64,000 bases of DNA from Temnopleurus reevesii (Eukaryota; Echinodermata; Echinoidea; Temnopleuroida; Temnopleuridae): positions 1-64,000 of the forward strand of contig BQKZ01000788.1 in the NCBI GenBank assembly GCA_036244855.1. Direction: 5' to 3'. The position numbers were made by a program, and so were the translations under genes. Below are positions 23,711 through 38,700 of this stretch, piece by piece; position 1 is the first letter of the stretch, and every line of letters begins with the position of its first letter. The notes under the pieces were generated by a model that saw only the letters and a program-made list of their open reading frames with translations, did no database searches and was not told the origin of the DNA.

Positions 23711-26700
23711 CTGGAATAGAGAGTAGCATAATAATAAATTTCATAATTCATGAAAATCGGGACAATATCAATTAAATCACCGTTGAAGTATATCACAAAA
23801 GCAGTAATATATTCTAAGTAGTTTGCTATTTCATATTTTCAATAATTATGGTGAGGCGTTCAAAATAAATCTCAAAACAACTTGTCATATATCATTTTAA
23901 ACCTTTCTTGTGTTGTCATGTAAGAAAATGTCTACATTTTAGATTAACTGACTATTCTTTTTCTTGCGTGCCGTGCATAATGTTGACTGACTGGTGCTCA
24001 ACCCAAGATCTCTCGATTGTTCGAACATCGAGCCCAACAAGCACGATCAAAGTGATGCTTGATTTAGAAAATAGTCAGATTTGTTAGCTGGAATCTTGGA
24101 CCTTTCTGCTAACGAAATCTGCTCTGTTCTTTGATCAAGACCATGTCATAAATAAAGGTGCGACGTTGTAAGTATTTTCAGAATTAGCTTTAGCATACTT
24201 GTCGCTTCTTGTGAAATAAAAGCATGGACATACTAAACATGGACTTCTGACGATCTTTACTGGTTTGAAGTCGGAGACTCGCTTACAGATATTTCCTGAT
24301 AGCTAATCAGCTCTGCCAAAATCCGGCAGAGATATATTTATTCCTGATCGAAACCACTTATTTTCTTTAACTTTAGCTTTGGGAGCGAATTTAAAATCTG
24401 TCACGAATCTCCTACTTCTCCTTGGAAAAAGGAATTCTAGGATCTTATGTGTCTTAACCCCAAACCGAATTTATATACATCGAAGAACGTGTGATTTTTG
24501 CTCTGACATTGTCTACAGCACTTGCACTCGTACTAACACAACAGCCACTTGATCAGCGTTTATCATTTTCTTCATCATCTCGTGTGGTCACACAAGCATT
24601 TACCAATGTCTAGCCCTGGTCTAGTATATGCATGGGCCACGTCATTTAGCACTGCCGGGTCTCTCTTGGTCCAGGGTCGTATTATTTTGTTACAGCTGAG
24701 AAGATGGAGCAGATTCTTACTGCCCTCCCACACTCACATTCTATAGAGCTTTTAATGTATACCCACTTCAACATGTTTGCCTTCATCTTTTCATCCGCCA
24801 TCTTCATCTTTCAAAATGTATGGCATTCCTGACTCTCACATTTCCTATCAGCTTGATGATGAACGATCAAAGGTGACGCTATGATACATTGGGTTGTCAA
24901 AGTTATGCTCTTATCACTCCCTGATCACGCTACTTTGTATAAATTCGTCAATAAGTATACAAATATTTGAATGAAATATATCAAAATAATATATATAGAT
25001 GAAAATGGAAATGTGGTTTCATACCTTCGTATTCTGGAAAGCAAGTGTTGAGGGGTGATTTCTGGATCTTTTCCTCGAACAGATCCTTCTTGTTGAGGAA
25101 GAGAATGATGGAGGTATCTGTAAACCATTTGTTGTTGCAGATGGAATCGAACAGCTTCAGACTCTCTTGCATCCGATTCTACACAAACAAGGAGAAAAAC
25201 GTACAAATATAAATATTTTCAAGCCAGGAATATGGAGCATATTTAGGCCCAAAGAAAATGTTAATATAAAATCTAAAATGCTGTTGCACCGATTATGTGA
25301 CTGGTGCTGAAACGGTCAAGGGTTATGTTATAAATAGTCGATTCGTTCTCAAATTCCGTGGGTCAACCCGTGATCATTTATATCGCAGGCGTGCCATGTG
25401 CGCTGAGACTGCCGATTAAAATGAATAATGTTAATGAGTTTCATCGCTTTCTGACCCTCAATGCTGAAAATCTGAACAAACTGGACCAAAACAGTTTGCA
25501 GAAAATCGGACACGAGCTATGAACTTTTGAATATAAAGGTGTAAAAAATCGACAACTTGCTAAGTGCCTAAGCAGGTACACTACAAGTTCGCTGTTGTTA
25601 AATCTAACACCGGCCGGAATCTATAGAGGACCACGCTAGAAAAGCGTTAAAATAACACCAGTTCATGATCAGAATCCATGTATATATTTCAAAACCAAGT
25701 GGTATTGTTTGAGGCCCCGAATAACACCAGTCGGTGTTTAAATATATCGATTTGATTCTAAACTGGTGCTACTTCAACACTTTTCTGGTGTGGCCCTATA
25801 GATTCCAGTTTGTGTTAAATTTAACACCAGCGTTTTTGCAGTGTAAACTTTTTTACAACGATGTTTAACATGTACAGCTACTCCGCCCATGTGTATGCAC
25901 AGTATAGAGAATGATTGGGAATTCAAAACTATCACAGCAACATTCATACTCCAGTTTATCCAAACTCAAGAACAAATAAGTAAAAAATACCGGCAGGACT
26001 TGGATTTTTCAGGATTGATGTCATGTTTTAGAGCATTAACATGAGATAGTGAATAACCAATGATATTATAAAAGGTGACATGACACGGTGTAAATATAAA
26101 GTCATAATTGGATATCAAAACAGACATGGTGGATAATGCAAATTTTCCTCGTCATAATAAGAATTTCTGCATCCTCATGACTTGTCATGCTTGTGGAGTT
26201 GAGAATTCTAGAACTTGAAGAAAACCGGATATTATTACTTCCCCTGCTATCTATTCATCACTCACACGCCCAGAGGCAGACCCGTTCGTATTAGATTTCA
26301 GGTTCACCATGGTGATCAGCCACCATATTGGCTCACATTCAACACGTGCTATCTACTGAAGATGTAAAGCTAATGCATCATTTTTCGTTCATTTCTGGAT
26401 AAATCCAACATGTGAACGGGTGCAAATGATAAAGAAAAATTAGTTACGATTTAGCCATTGCTAATGCTGCGGTTCTAGAGTTCATTTCACTCATGTATGT
26501 ATAAATAGTTAAGATTATTAGCCATTGCTAATACTGCGGTTCTGGAGTTCATTTCACTCATGTATGTATAAATAGTTAAGATTATTAATACACATGAGTT
26601 GATATATTTAGCGCATTCTATATTAGGGATCGTAAAAGACTGATGATTCGGTAATCCGACGACTGAATTAGATTGACTTTATGAGAGATTCTTTTATGAT

Positions 26701-29700
26701 ACGTAAGTTAATATAAAACACATTATACACATATAAGATGGTCAGCGTGGGATATTAAATTATTTTTAGGTTATGATATAAAATCTATCTGTACATGTGC
26801 ATCATTACTTCCGCACCTCTTTAAATACATGTGTATTCGCACATGCCCATGCTGATCATAGTGAGGTTTGTATTAAATTTCATTTATGAACAAGCTATAC
26901 ACTATCGATTCGGTATTTTTCTTCATTATACAATTTATAATTTTGTTTAATGTCATACATAAAGATTAAGTACAGATCATCACGACCACAAATTGAGAAT
27001 TCAGTTTGGAAGGCAAATTTTGGCAAAGCTGAAAACGATCATTGAAGAAAAATACAAAAAATAAAAAATCAATGTCATGCTATCTTCTGCCATGAGAGAG
27101 AAGGGAAATAAAATTCAAATAATTGAGCTGAAAAAACGGATTACATTAGGAATTTTTAGAAAAATGAACATAACGTTCGAGAGAGAGAGAGAGAGAGAGA
27201 GAGTTAGAATCGTGGAGGGGTGAAATTACAATAGGAAAAGCGGGAATAATAACAAAGAATGCAACATACCGTTACGTCATCTTCTAAAAGTCGCTGATCA
27301 TAACCGCTGAGAGCGACACAGAATATGATTGCTGTGACGTCCTCAAAACAATGTATCCACTTTTTCCTCTCTGAACTCTGACCTCCGACGTCAAATAACC
27401 TTAAGGATTGGAAAATAATTAAAGAAAAGCATGTTAACTTGACTATGATTAATCTTTCTTTGAAAATGCACATTATTTGAAACTTTAAGTATAATGAAAC
27501 AGCTTACCTAAGTATAATGAAACAGCTTACATAAGAATAATTCTCAAAATAAAATATCTCGCACCATCCATTATTGCAATTATCCTGATCTAGAAATAAC
27601 TTTACTCAAGTTCCAATTATCCTGATTTAGAAATAGCTTTACTCAAGTTCCAATTATCATGATCTAGAAATAGCTTTACTCAATTTTAGCGTAACAGCTT
27701 GAACCAATGCTGCCCATTCACATTACTTTTGATAGGTATAGTCACAGTCTTTCTAAAAAAATATATACATTTTAACATAAACCACGGTGCTTAAGGTACC
27801 AAATGAAGCATATAATTTCTATTACGAGAAAATATTCTTTATTAATATTGATATTAAAACCGTGATAACATATCTTTAAAACGAAATGGAGAACACCCAA
27901 ATATTCACACATTCATGAGCAATATATTCCCTAGAATATGAAAATTCGCGTGAACATGGTTTTCTCTTCAATTTCACTAAATAAATATCATAAATAAAAA
28001 GAACTGCTGAAACGTCTTATCCAATAATGGAGAGCTGTGGAGGAAAATGAGGTCAAAAAGAGCTTGAGCTTTCGATCCTAAGAGATTCTGCGATGAATCG
28101 AAAGCTAAAGCTCTTTTTGACTTCACTTAAATAATATCATAAGATATTGATGATCTATGATAAATATTTTGTGTACCATTTTCTGTGGATTTAACAATTG
28201 TGGGCCCAATTTTTTCTGTGACTTTGTGTACCTTTACTAGCAAACTATTATTTGATTTATTCCATCTGGAAAGAAAACATCAAAATATGCGATTACAACC
28301 TGCACATCGAACAAGAAAAGAAGAATAAATAGAATATTTCACTCACCTGAAGTGAAGATTTTTGAAAGTGAAGTGTGTTTCTACTATTCCCGTCGTTTTG
28401 ACTCTAGTTCGAAGAATATCTTGTTCATTCGGAAGGTACTCGGGGGATCCAATTCTATCAAGATTATCTAGAAAACTGAGAAAAGGGAGAACGATAATTG
28501 CAAGGTGACACATACATTGATGTATGTTTATTGGGCTATAATATTCACATACAATTAATTCGACGTGTAAGCAAAATTGCAAACCATTTAACTAGCTTCT
28601 TACAATACTCAGTTTTACTACTCATTATTTGATACACTCTCTTTATACCAAAATGATTGCAAAGCTCAAACTGTGCCCCTGCACACATGCATTCCATTAC
28701 ATCATGAGCAGAGTATGCACAGTTTAGTGGGATACAGAACTCATTATGCACGCTTTTCCCGTGCCATATGAATCCTTATACTTCCAAGATGCTCCAGATT
28801 GACGTCATCGATAGAGGTATGACGTCATAAGGAAAGATTATCGCCATTGAGCGAGCGAATCTCTGTTTTGCCGCGCTTTTTGGCTAGCAGGTGACGGCAA
28901 TGAGAAGGGAAAAGTTGATTGAAAACGAGAAATCTGATCGAAGGTGACGTTTTATGGTTCTATAGAAGAGTGAAGCTTTCTTGATAAGGTTTATGAAGGA
29001 TGGTGAAAGGTCTCCTCTCCACTCGCATGGCCAAGAGAAGGTTAAAACCCAAAGTCGAGATAGGAATTTCAAATCTTGAGGGTACTCCTTTAAATCTAAT
29101 TAATTTAATTCAAATCAATAGTACCAACCATCCTCGAAAAAAAAATGTAGGAGTCTATTAAGCCAACCTGCAATTATCTAATATCAACACTGGTCAACAT
29201 GGTCAAAGTCATAGTTTCTGTTTCTCAAAATCACCTCAAAAGTTGAATCATGAATCGGTACTGTATTACCTCTTTTGAGAGACAATTTAATGTTTTGGAT
29301 TTCGTACCCTCTTTGGTATCAGTTGATCTCTATTATATTATACCACTAAACAAAAACACACACAGAGAGAATTTCCTTCGCATCATAAATGGATTTCATT
29401 GAGTTTTTGATTCCTCAAACTGTCAACGTTATCAGATTCTCATACAGTTTTCCCAGTGCATGAAATATGCATAAGTCTTATTTCATTTCTAATTTGATTG
29501 TTATGCAAAGTCCTAGTAGCCAGTATTTTTCTATGATAATTTAGATTATGTGGATTCGTACGCTCATGTCGTTTCATCCCAGCCCTGTGTGGGTCTTAAC
29601 GCGGTGGCAGCGGTGGGATTACCTTCACGTCACACGATTTACAGAAGTGAGAGTGAATATAAAAGTAAATACTTCAAAGTTATACTGAGCTCGCTGTAAA

Positions 29701-32700
29701 TGAAGGATACAGAACACAAATATACTTAAAAAGTACATGTATTCATTTTGCTGCACATAATTATATCCAATGTCATTGTGGCTAGAATGGTTTCATGCTA
29801 TCGTAATGGCCCTGGTAGCTTTTCGCTCCATATCGGAAAAAAGGAGTAAATGCAACTTACTATTTGGCTGAATCATTGAGTTGGTAATCCCTTGCTCTAC
29901 TAAAGATCTCTTGGATACCACTATCAGTCCACAGTCTTTGGATTGCAGCTGTTAGGGATGGGGTATAAGGGGCTGAATCCTGCAGCTTACTCACTGTGTC
30001 ATAAACTAGCTTTGCATCCTCCTGTAAACACATAACAAACACATGAATTTTAATCAAATGCTTTGCACTTTATAATTTAACGGGTAAACGCTTTGCAAAT
30101 CTGTTTTAATACACGCAACAGGACTGTCATAATCTGTAGCCCGTAAAATAAAAGATGCAATTGAATTTACGATACATATTTAGTATACGTTTATGGCATA
30201 ACGTGAACCATAGAGATACGATTAAATTTCAATTGATCATATCTCTGTTATATGTTACATCCCACTGGTATGGCACAATGATGTACACAATCAGACAAGG
30301 ATGCTCACTATTTCCAAACATCTAACACAGAACTCTTGCTACTGCCGATGGGATGGATCAGATAATGAATCCACAGTACTATAATACCAGGGGCCTGTAA
30401 CATAAAAGATGTAATGAAACTTACGATAAATATTTATTGTAAGTCTATGGAAAAACATGTACCGTAGAGATACGATTAATTGCAAAATTTATCGTATTTC
30501 TTTTATGTTACAGGCCCCAGGTTTTGGGTCTGATATGAGAGTTAGTAGAACACACAACATATTGTTTGTATATCTATATATTAAGTTATGTTTCCTCCTA
30601 TATTGTGACAACGGCGATAAAGAAGTACATATATTATTTAATTTAGCTTATTTCATTTAATTTGCCCGTTTGTTTGTATTTAAATCTAAAATAGGATGAG
30701 GTTCGTTTGTACTGATATAGAAAACTCATGGGATGCTGCGATATGATGTGGAAGAAAATAAATAGCCAACAATAATCGCCTGTAAGGAAATGAATTGTAA
30801 TTTATAAAATATTTCTGTTCAGGTATAATCATAACAGTAAGACTAGATATAGTTTGTACTGCACACATATCCACTTTGCAGAGTATATACTCAAGGCATT
30901 TTGGATTCAATATACAATAAAACCAAATATCCTGAGTCGCATTCATGTATTCCGATTATACACTCAATCAAAATACTTAATTCCTACTCGTATTTATAGC
31001 GTTATATCTCAAATATTTTACGAGTATTCGTATTCAAAATGAGAATGGATAAAAATATTATTGCTTACACAAAATGAATAGCAGATCATAACCACCATGG
31101 TGGAATGCATTTAAAATTATTGGTATACTTTTTTTCTTTAATATTTTTACAAAAATGCATGGGGGAAAATATGTACCTAATTTTGTACATGAATCGTGAT
31201 TTTCAGGAATTCCGTCGAGAAATTATTACGTTTACCATTAAAACAAATAGAATTTATTAGCATCAAAGAATATGCCTTCGTTCTGTGCCACTTTGCTGCG
31301 AGAATCTCAACTCCAAATGGCGGCTGTTGACCCGAGTGTTGTAAAGCGGTCGATTCCCTGTTGAGCCGTCCATGAGATTAATGTATTCCATTTACTCTCC
31401 ACTAAAAATACCATGATCCGATCAACGTAAAGGTCACCGACCAAAACCATTTTAGTCGACCCATGTTCCAGCGAAACAGAAAAAAACGAAGACACGTTTG
31501 GTGTATATATCAGCGTAAATACTTATCCAAAATATACGCTTCCCAATTGATAGCGAATGCCTATAATGGAATCTGTAAGATTATGATAAATATCTTCTCC
31601 ATGAATGATTCACTCTCTATCTCCTCAGTCCGCAATGTTTCACTTACATTTTGACGTATGTTTAAAAAGTGCCAAAATAGTTTTTTTTTTCAATAGTTAA
31701 CCCTGAAATAATTTTTTTTTAAATATCCCAATCAACAAAATTTAACAATAAACAGAATATACAAATTGCCCAAGTAGCAGACTAGGAAGAATAGATATCC
31801 ATATAGTTAGAGTCAGTATGAACGTATAATTAGGAATAAAACTAACCATGTATGAATAAATAAAACATAAGAAAAAATAACCCTACTAAACCAAAACAAA
31901 GCAAAACAAAATGTTTGTCGTGCTAATGTCGAGTACTAGTATTTTATAAAAAGGACGGTATTTATCCTGCAAAACATTTTTATATTGAAATCTGAAAATA
32001 TTTATAGACTGTGATAATGGAATAACAGGAAGAAGTGACTTTTTACGTAGGCGGACCGAGGTAGAAAATGGATTTTTGGTGAAAATTGTTTTTATTTATA
32101 GCATTTCGTGTGTGAAGTGCACGTCATATATAGTTTAGATTAAATCACCCAAGACTTCCTTCAAAATCATATAAAAATGTATAGAATAATATTTCTTTTC
32201 ATGTGAACAAAACATAGAATTTTTATTTCAATGAAGTTTGATGAATAAAATTCCCACTTAAAAAAAAGAAATAGGCCTATATATATAATTATCCAATAAT
32301 CTGTCGTGCTTTCAATTAGCCAGATACCCTTACAATGAAATAAAGAGTGATTTTCAACCTCCCCTTGCCCTCTTGCCCTTTTCATGATTGTAAATGCACA
32401 AAAATTATATTTCTATCAGATGTATTGTCTTGGCCATGACACAGACATGGAATGTACATTAAATATCTAAACGTTAACTTTGCAATAAACCGAGAAAAAT
32501 TATGCCTATTTCAAATAATTTCTTTTGTATTTTTTATATTACCAATTACGAATAAGTCGTAATCATACTTTATAATCAAGCTTTATTGACGATTTCCGAT
32601 CCAAAATGAAATGCATTGCTTTGAAGCAGTCATAGTGAGGTCCTATATACGACACACATAAATCTAAGAAACACATATGACAAAACGTTTTAACATGGAA

Positions 32701-35700
32701 TGTTGATTTACAACAAACAAAAATAAATAAGAAAAATATGAAGGGAGTAATAACACACATTCAGTAATGTTATTAAACAAAGAAGGATAGCACTGTGCAT
32801 TGGTATTGATTTTGCATCAATAATAGTATTGCCCTCCCATTATTGACGTCATAAAAGCACAATACATAGTTGAATGTGTGGTACCTGACGTCACTGTATT
32901 TTAAGTATGTCGTCACGATGTTTACATCTTCCCAAGATAACAGAATGGTGGAATCCGGCACCACTACCACTACGTTTTTCGAAATGAATTTGTAAAAGTG
33001 ATTATAATAAGGGTTCCGCAATTATACGCCTCGCCTGACATATCTTAATGAGAATTAATGTCGTCAGACACATGTAGTCCGCGATTGGGGACGAGAAAAA
33101 GGCAAGAGTAAAAGCTGCTTTACTCGTGTTCTGTGATTGTACTCACGATGAACTTCTTGCTCTACATATATGCAGACACATTTATACACACACACCCCCA
33201 CTGTGCAAGCATTGAGGAAAAAATCCCGGTATGCTATTTATATCCGCAGTCACTTATCAGTGTGCAGTAGAGTCTGAGTTCGATGATAGATTGCCTACTA
33301 CGTGCGATCTGTGTGTGCGCGGCTGTGTGTGAGAGGGAATGATAGGCAGTCTGTGTGTGTGCGTGTGTGTGTGTCTACATGGCGTTGCTGCATAGAAGCG
33401 GTCTATTCATGGCGCACATTGATGATAAGGGTAGGGAAAGGACGACATCCCTCTCTCTCTCTCTCTCTCCATCTCACTCTCTCTTTGTGCGTTGAGCTAG
33501 TGCAAAGGTGTGGTTACACACTAGCTATTCTTGACTCGGAGCAAATATGGCGATCATTGATTGTCGGTACTTATACACATCACTTTCAAGAAAATCTTAG
33601 ATCGAGATGAAGACAGAAGAAACAATGTGTATAATGATGTTCTCCTGTTTCATGTCAACGTAAATATATAAGCATAAACATACGCAATGATGGTTTGTAG
33701 GCCTACTTTGAAGTGGCTAATCTTTGTAACATAATCTGCCAGAAATGTATTCTGCATATTTCTGTGTATATAATTGCGCTTTCATGACCCATGAAGGTGT
33801 TAATATAGTCAATAACAGTAATAAATTGCACCTATATACCTCATACATTAAATTGTGACTTTTAAAAAACGGTTGCCAGATATCATCATTGATATTTGCT
33901 GTAATTGCAAAGTGCAGCTTTCATTTTACAACCAAATAACTCAATGTTACATTTATTTTTCTTTTTTTTCTTCTAAAACTGTATATACTGACAATAAAAA
34001 CTCAATTTAATAACCATGATAACATTTCGCCTTGTGTATTTTCCTCCTCCTAATCAAAGTTGGACATAAATTCACATTGTAATTACGGTAATTGCTTAAA
34101 TCGATGAATTCAAATTGGTGATTCCAAAAGTGTTGATAATTCAATTACGAGTGTTTATGTTCAACACACTCGTCTATTGTAATCTATTGCACAATCCAAT
34201 TCTACGGTTCACATATAGACTAAGAAAGCTTCCTGAATAGATTTGATCACCACATTTCATTTTCCAATTATCCATTATAACGTTAAACATAAATGCTTAA
34301 AGATATAAACCATTTATTATTATCTTTACAAATAGAAAACAAAAGTGAGGTTCAAATTAAAATGAATTATAAACTGTCGATAAACATGATAAATGAAATT
34401 TACTGTGACTTGTAATCAGAGAGACAATCACATATACCTTTAGACTTTTGTGGTTCAAATAGGAATCGTCAAAATGTGTAAACCCAACTATATCGGATTA
34501 TGTATTAGCCCAGAATTGTTACGCTCATCTTGAAAAAAATAGAAGGTCCTGACCTAAACTTACCATATCTTCAGAGCATAAATATTGGTAGAATTCAATC
34601 AGGACCTAACCAAGACCTTTCCACTGAACCTTAAAGTGTTTCCGGGAGTGCATATGTATCACAACTATCAGGTGCAATCATTGTTCCGATAGTTTGTATA
34701 TTCAATACTGTTATAATTGTAAATAAAATGGTAAATTTTGTCATTAGTATAAACAAAATCGTCTTGAATATTTCGCTTACCTCTCTTTCCTCTTCTGCAA
34801 AAGGAGTTTCAAATTTCTCTCTCGCTCTTAGCATTGAAACCATAGATTGTAGTAAGTTGCTATATACGACAGGTCTGTACACTTTGGAGTCTTCAGGCGT
34901 AAAACCGTCTTCATGTATAATTCTGTGGAAGAAAAATAATAATGGAGTTAAAGGTTTCTGGAGTAATTCGGAGCGGAATCATCAAATTAAATCAAAGCAA
35001 ATCATTGTATACAAAATATTCTTTCGAAAATTAAAACATAATACAGAGTCATAGATAATAATAGTAATATAACAAAAGAAATGAAAACAGAGGCCATCAA
35101 AAAGTGGCCATCAAAAGGCGAGGCTTGTTCAAACGGCTGACCTCTGCGAGGAAAGGCTTACGCTAATATGATATATATGACATGTTCTGAGCCGATTAAC
35201 ATATACATATAAACGTAAACAAATTCTCATTAAGATTTGTTCTTCTCGAAAACGCACACTGGGCAGTCTATCAAGCACATAAATTTGTATTAAAAATACC
35301 CAGATGGTGTTCATCGAGCATCATTTTTTTTGGTAAATATTTTTGCCGTTCTTATGTGCATTAACCCAGGAGAAAAAAGAAGATACCTTGGTTGATAAGT
35401 AAATAAATTAATAAATAAACATTGTTGGTAAAAAAAAACACACACAGGAAAGTTGTTATTTCTAACCAATTGTTAAGTCGGCAGCACGTTTTTAAAGGTG
35501 TTGGATACTCCAACTTTTAAATTAGACCGATTGTGTACATTTTGTTATCATGCTATACCTGCTCACCTTTGTATATACACGAACATGCTAAAAAGAAGTA
35601 TTTTGATCTATTGTAAGCTTTAGCGTGAATATATAACGACATTACACAATAAAATACAATACAATACAATAAATAAAACGGTATACTCTATCCAATTTAA

Positions 35701-38700
35701 TTAGGGTGTATGAGATACTTGTTGTCAAATAGTTATAAAAACAAACATCGTCAGTATTTACTGTCTCGAGCTTTGACATTCAACTGGTGAAATTTCTCAA
35801 GTCAAAAGGCATTTTTATGTTTAAAGTCAAAGGGAATTTTATATGCATCTCTATCTTCATACCTCCCACGTGTTCCGAAAGAAGAAAGAATTTCACTCTT
35901 TGGACGCTTATGTGATCCAAATACGTAGAGGGAAATTAAGCATTTAACGGACACTGACTCCCACACAATAGCCTCGAGTTTAACTTGTTTGGAATTCGAA
36001 GGTTACTAACTTATTGATCTCTTTGAAGGGGAAATAAATATCCGATGGAAATGTCGTGTCATTTTCACTCATAATTCCTTACAGCAGTTTGATAAAGTTT
36101 CAACTACATAAACATTCTCAAAACACTAATATAAGTTATTTGAAGGTGCATAGCAATTAAACATCGACATTAAACAATATCAACGGTAAGAAAGAATGGA
36201 CATATTTTTAAAATCAATTTCAATCTAAGTAATATACCCTTTGTATTCATCTTCATCATCATAAACTATCCATCTCTAAAGATCGCAGATGCGTTTTCCC
36301 CCTTCTTAACACGTATCGTTGATCCATTTTGCACTTGTAATTATAACCTTTTTAATGATCATCCATGATAATTGAAAAACAGAGCAAAACATAAGTCCCG
36401 CCATACACTAACTAACATATTTGTATATCCCAATTACAAGCTTCAACGTCTCAAAAACCTTCTGACAGGATTCAATTGATATACCCGAACACTCGTTTTA
36501 CCAAAGCGCACAACCCAAATCCCAATGTACAGACATCGCATATTCATTAGAGTACAGGGGTTAATATGAAGCGTTTTGGGTCATTTCAAGACCAGCAAAT
36601 CCACCTGCCATACGCTATGTTTGGTTGTCAGTGTAGGGGAAGACTTTAAGAACCAAGAATCATTTCACACCCCTCTACACCCAGACCAGTCATTCACGCC
36701 TTGTGTCCGGTCTGAGAATTTAACAAAACACCCACATCATTCTTAAAGGCCAACAAGGTTTCATCATTAAATTGCCGCCAAGATAGGGTACTGTGGTTGA
36801 AAAAAAATTATCATGTCTTTTTTCTTAGCATATAATTATTATGTGGATAAATTATAATGAACGGATAACATATTCATTGCACGAGCAATATACCATATAC
36901 ACACGGTATTACTTCATTGGAAGATGAATTCCATGCATCTGAGCTCCTTTTTACCACTTTTGAAAAATCTTCTTCTAAATACATTTATTATTAGTCAATC
37001 AATATAGATTCTCTCAGTAAATGGCAAAGTATCTAACAATTTACTTTCTATTCAAAATCTATATACCTATTTGGGGTAACATCAAATTCAGCTAAATGGT
37101 CTAAACATCACATACCATCTTATGTGTCTGCTAACTTGTACATTAAATTATTTAAACGTATAGCTGAGTGGTAAAATGCACACAAGTTCTTGATCAGCTC
37201 CCCCTTTCAGGTTCACTCCCTGATTTCCTTTGTTTACATGTACTTTTTGTTTAGTTGAATATGCAAGTTTGTATATCCTAATTTTAAGCGATTAGCCTCT
37301 CACAAACATTGCCTCGTGCTGATTTCTGACTTCTAATTTTCATTCAAAAAATGAATGAAGGATTGAAAAAAAAAGAAAAAAAATAATAAACTCATGAAAC
37401 TTGATAGAAAAAACGTAACATATCATTCCCATATATTCACCAGGGCTATAACAAACATACGGAGAGTATCAAGTAGTTTGTGAAACATTATTGACAAAGT
37501 ATATTTTAGGTCAACTTGTTGATTCTTTACATATATTGCTTTTCTGTAATCTTCCAAAAGAGCGACACAATATGAATTTAAATAATAGTATAACAAAGAA
37601 AACACCACTTTTTAAAGAGAACATGTAATCATTATTCTATTCTATTCTATTCTATTCTATCTAAGTAAACAAAATATATTTCTATTTCAAATTTTTACTA
37701 AAATTATATAATTCGTTTTTAGCACAAAATTCTCTTTCTCTCTCCCTCTCTTCCTCTCTAACAGTGTCAATAGCACCCCTAATAATCTACCTCACGCCCA
37801 CAACTTATTTTTATCTGCAATGTCTGTCTAACTCACCCACATTCACATCTGTTCACTCCTTGTCTCTTTCAACTTTTTCACATGTTGCTGTTATTGATAC
37901 ACGGCTCGTTTATTAAAATTATGATTAGTAGGGTAAATTTTATTGACAAATAGAATCGATTTTTGTGAATTTATCTGAAATGCAATTAATGAATCTACCT
38001 TAAGATAAAGATATAATATGAATGATTAGTTGTCAATCGATATTCATTATTCAAGATTACTTTATTGATTTCATTTTAAAAATAAACTTCCAATATGAAT
38101 TAGAAACAAAAATGAACAAATTTGACAATTTTGGACACAATATACTCTTGACAATAAATGATAAGAACCAAGACAAGACCCTCTTGGTGTCCAATTATAA
38201 ATGGGTTGAGTAAAGCATAAATTGAATGAAAAAACAATCTTGCTGAAAGAAATTGAAGAGACTGTGACCCTCTGAGACAAGAAGAACCGGTACACGGCTA
38301 CCAAGCCTCCATGTGAAGGAAAGAATGTTTAGTGAGTTTGTGTGTGTGTGTTTATGTGTGTGTGTGTGTTTGTTGGGGTGTACGTGGGTGTGTAGGGTTT
38401 TTGTGTTTATGTGTGTGTGGACGAACATGTGTGTATGTGTGTGCGTGAGTGGGTGTTTGGGAGGGTGTGAAAAAAACGTTTGTGTTTGTGTATGCTTATA
38501 GGGGTGCAGGTGGTGGGGGGGGGGGGGGGNNNNNNNNNNNNNNNNNNNNNNNNNNNNNNNNNNNNNNNNNNNNNNNNNNNNNNNNNNNNNNNNNNNNNNN
38601 NNNNNNNNNNNNNNNNNNNNNNNNNNNNNNNNNNNNNNNNNNNNNNNNNNNNNNNNNNNNNNNNNNNNNNNNNNNNNNNNNNNNNNNNNNNNNNNNNNNN

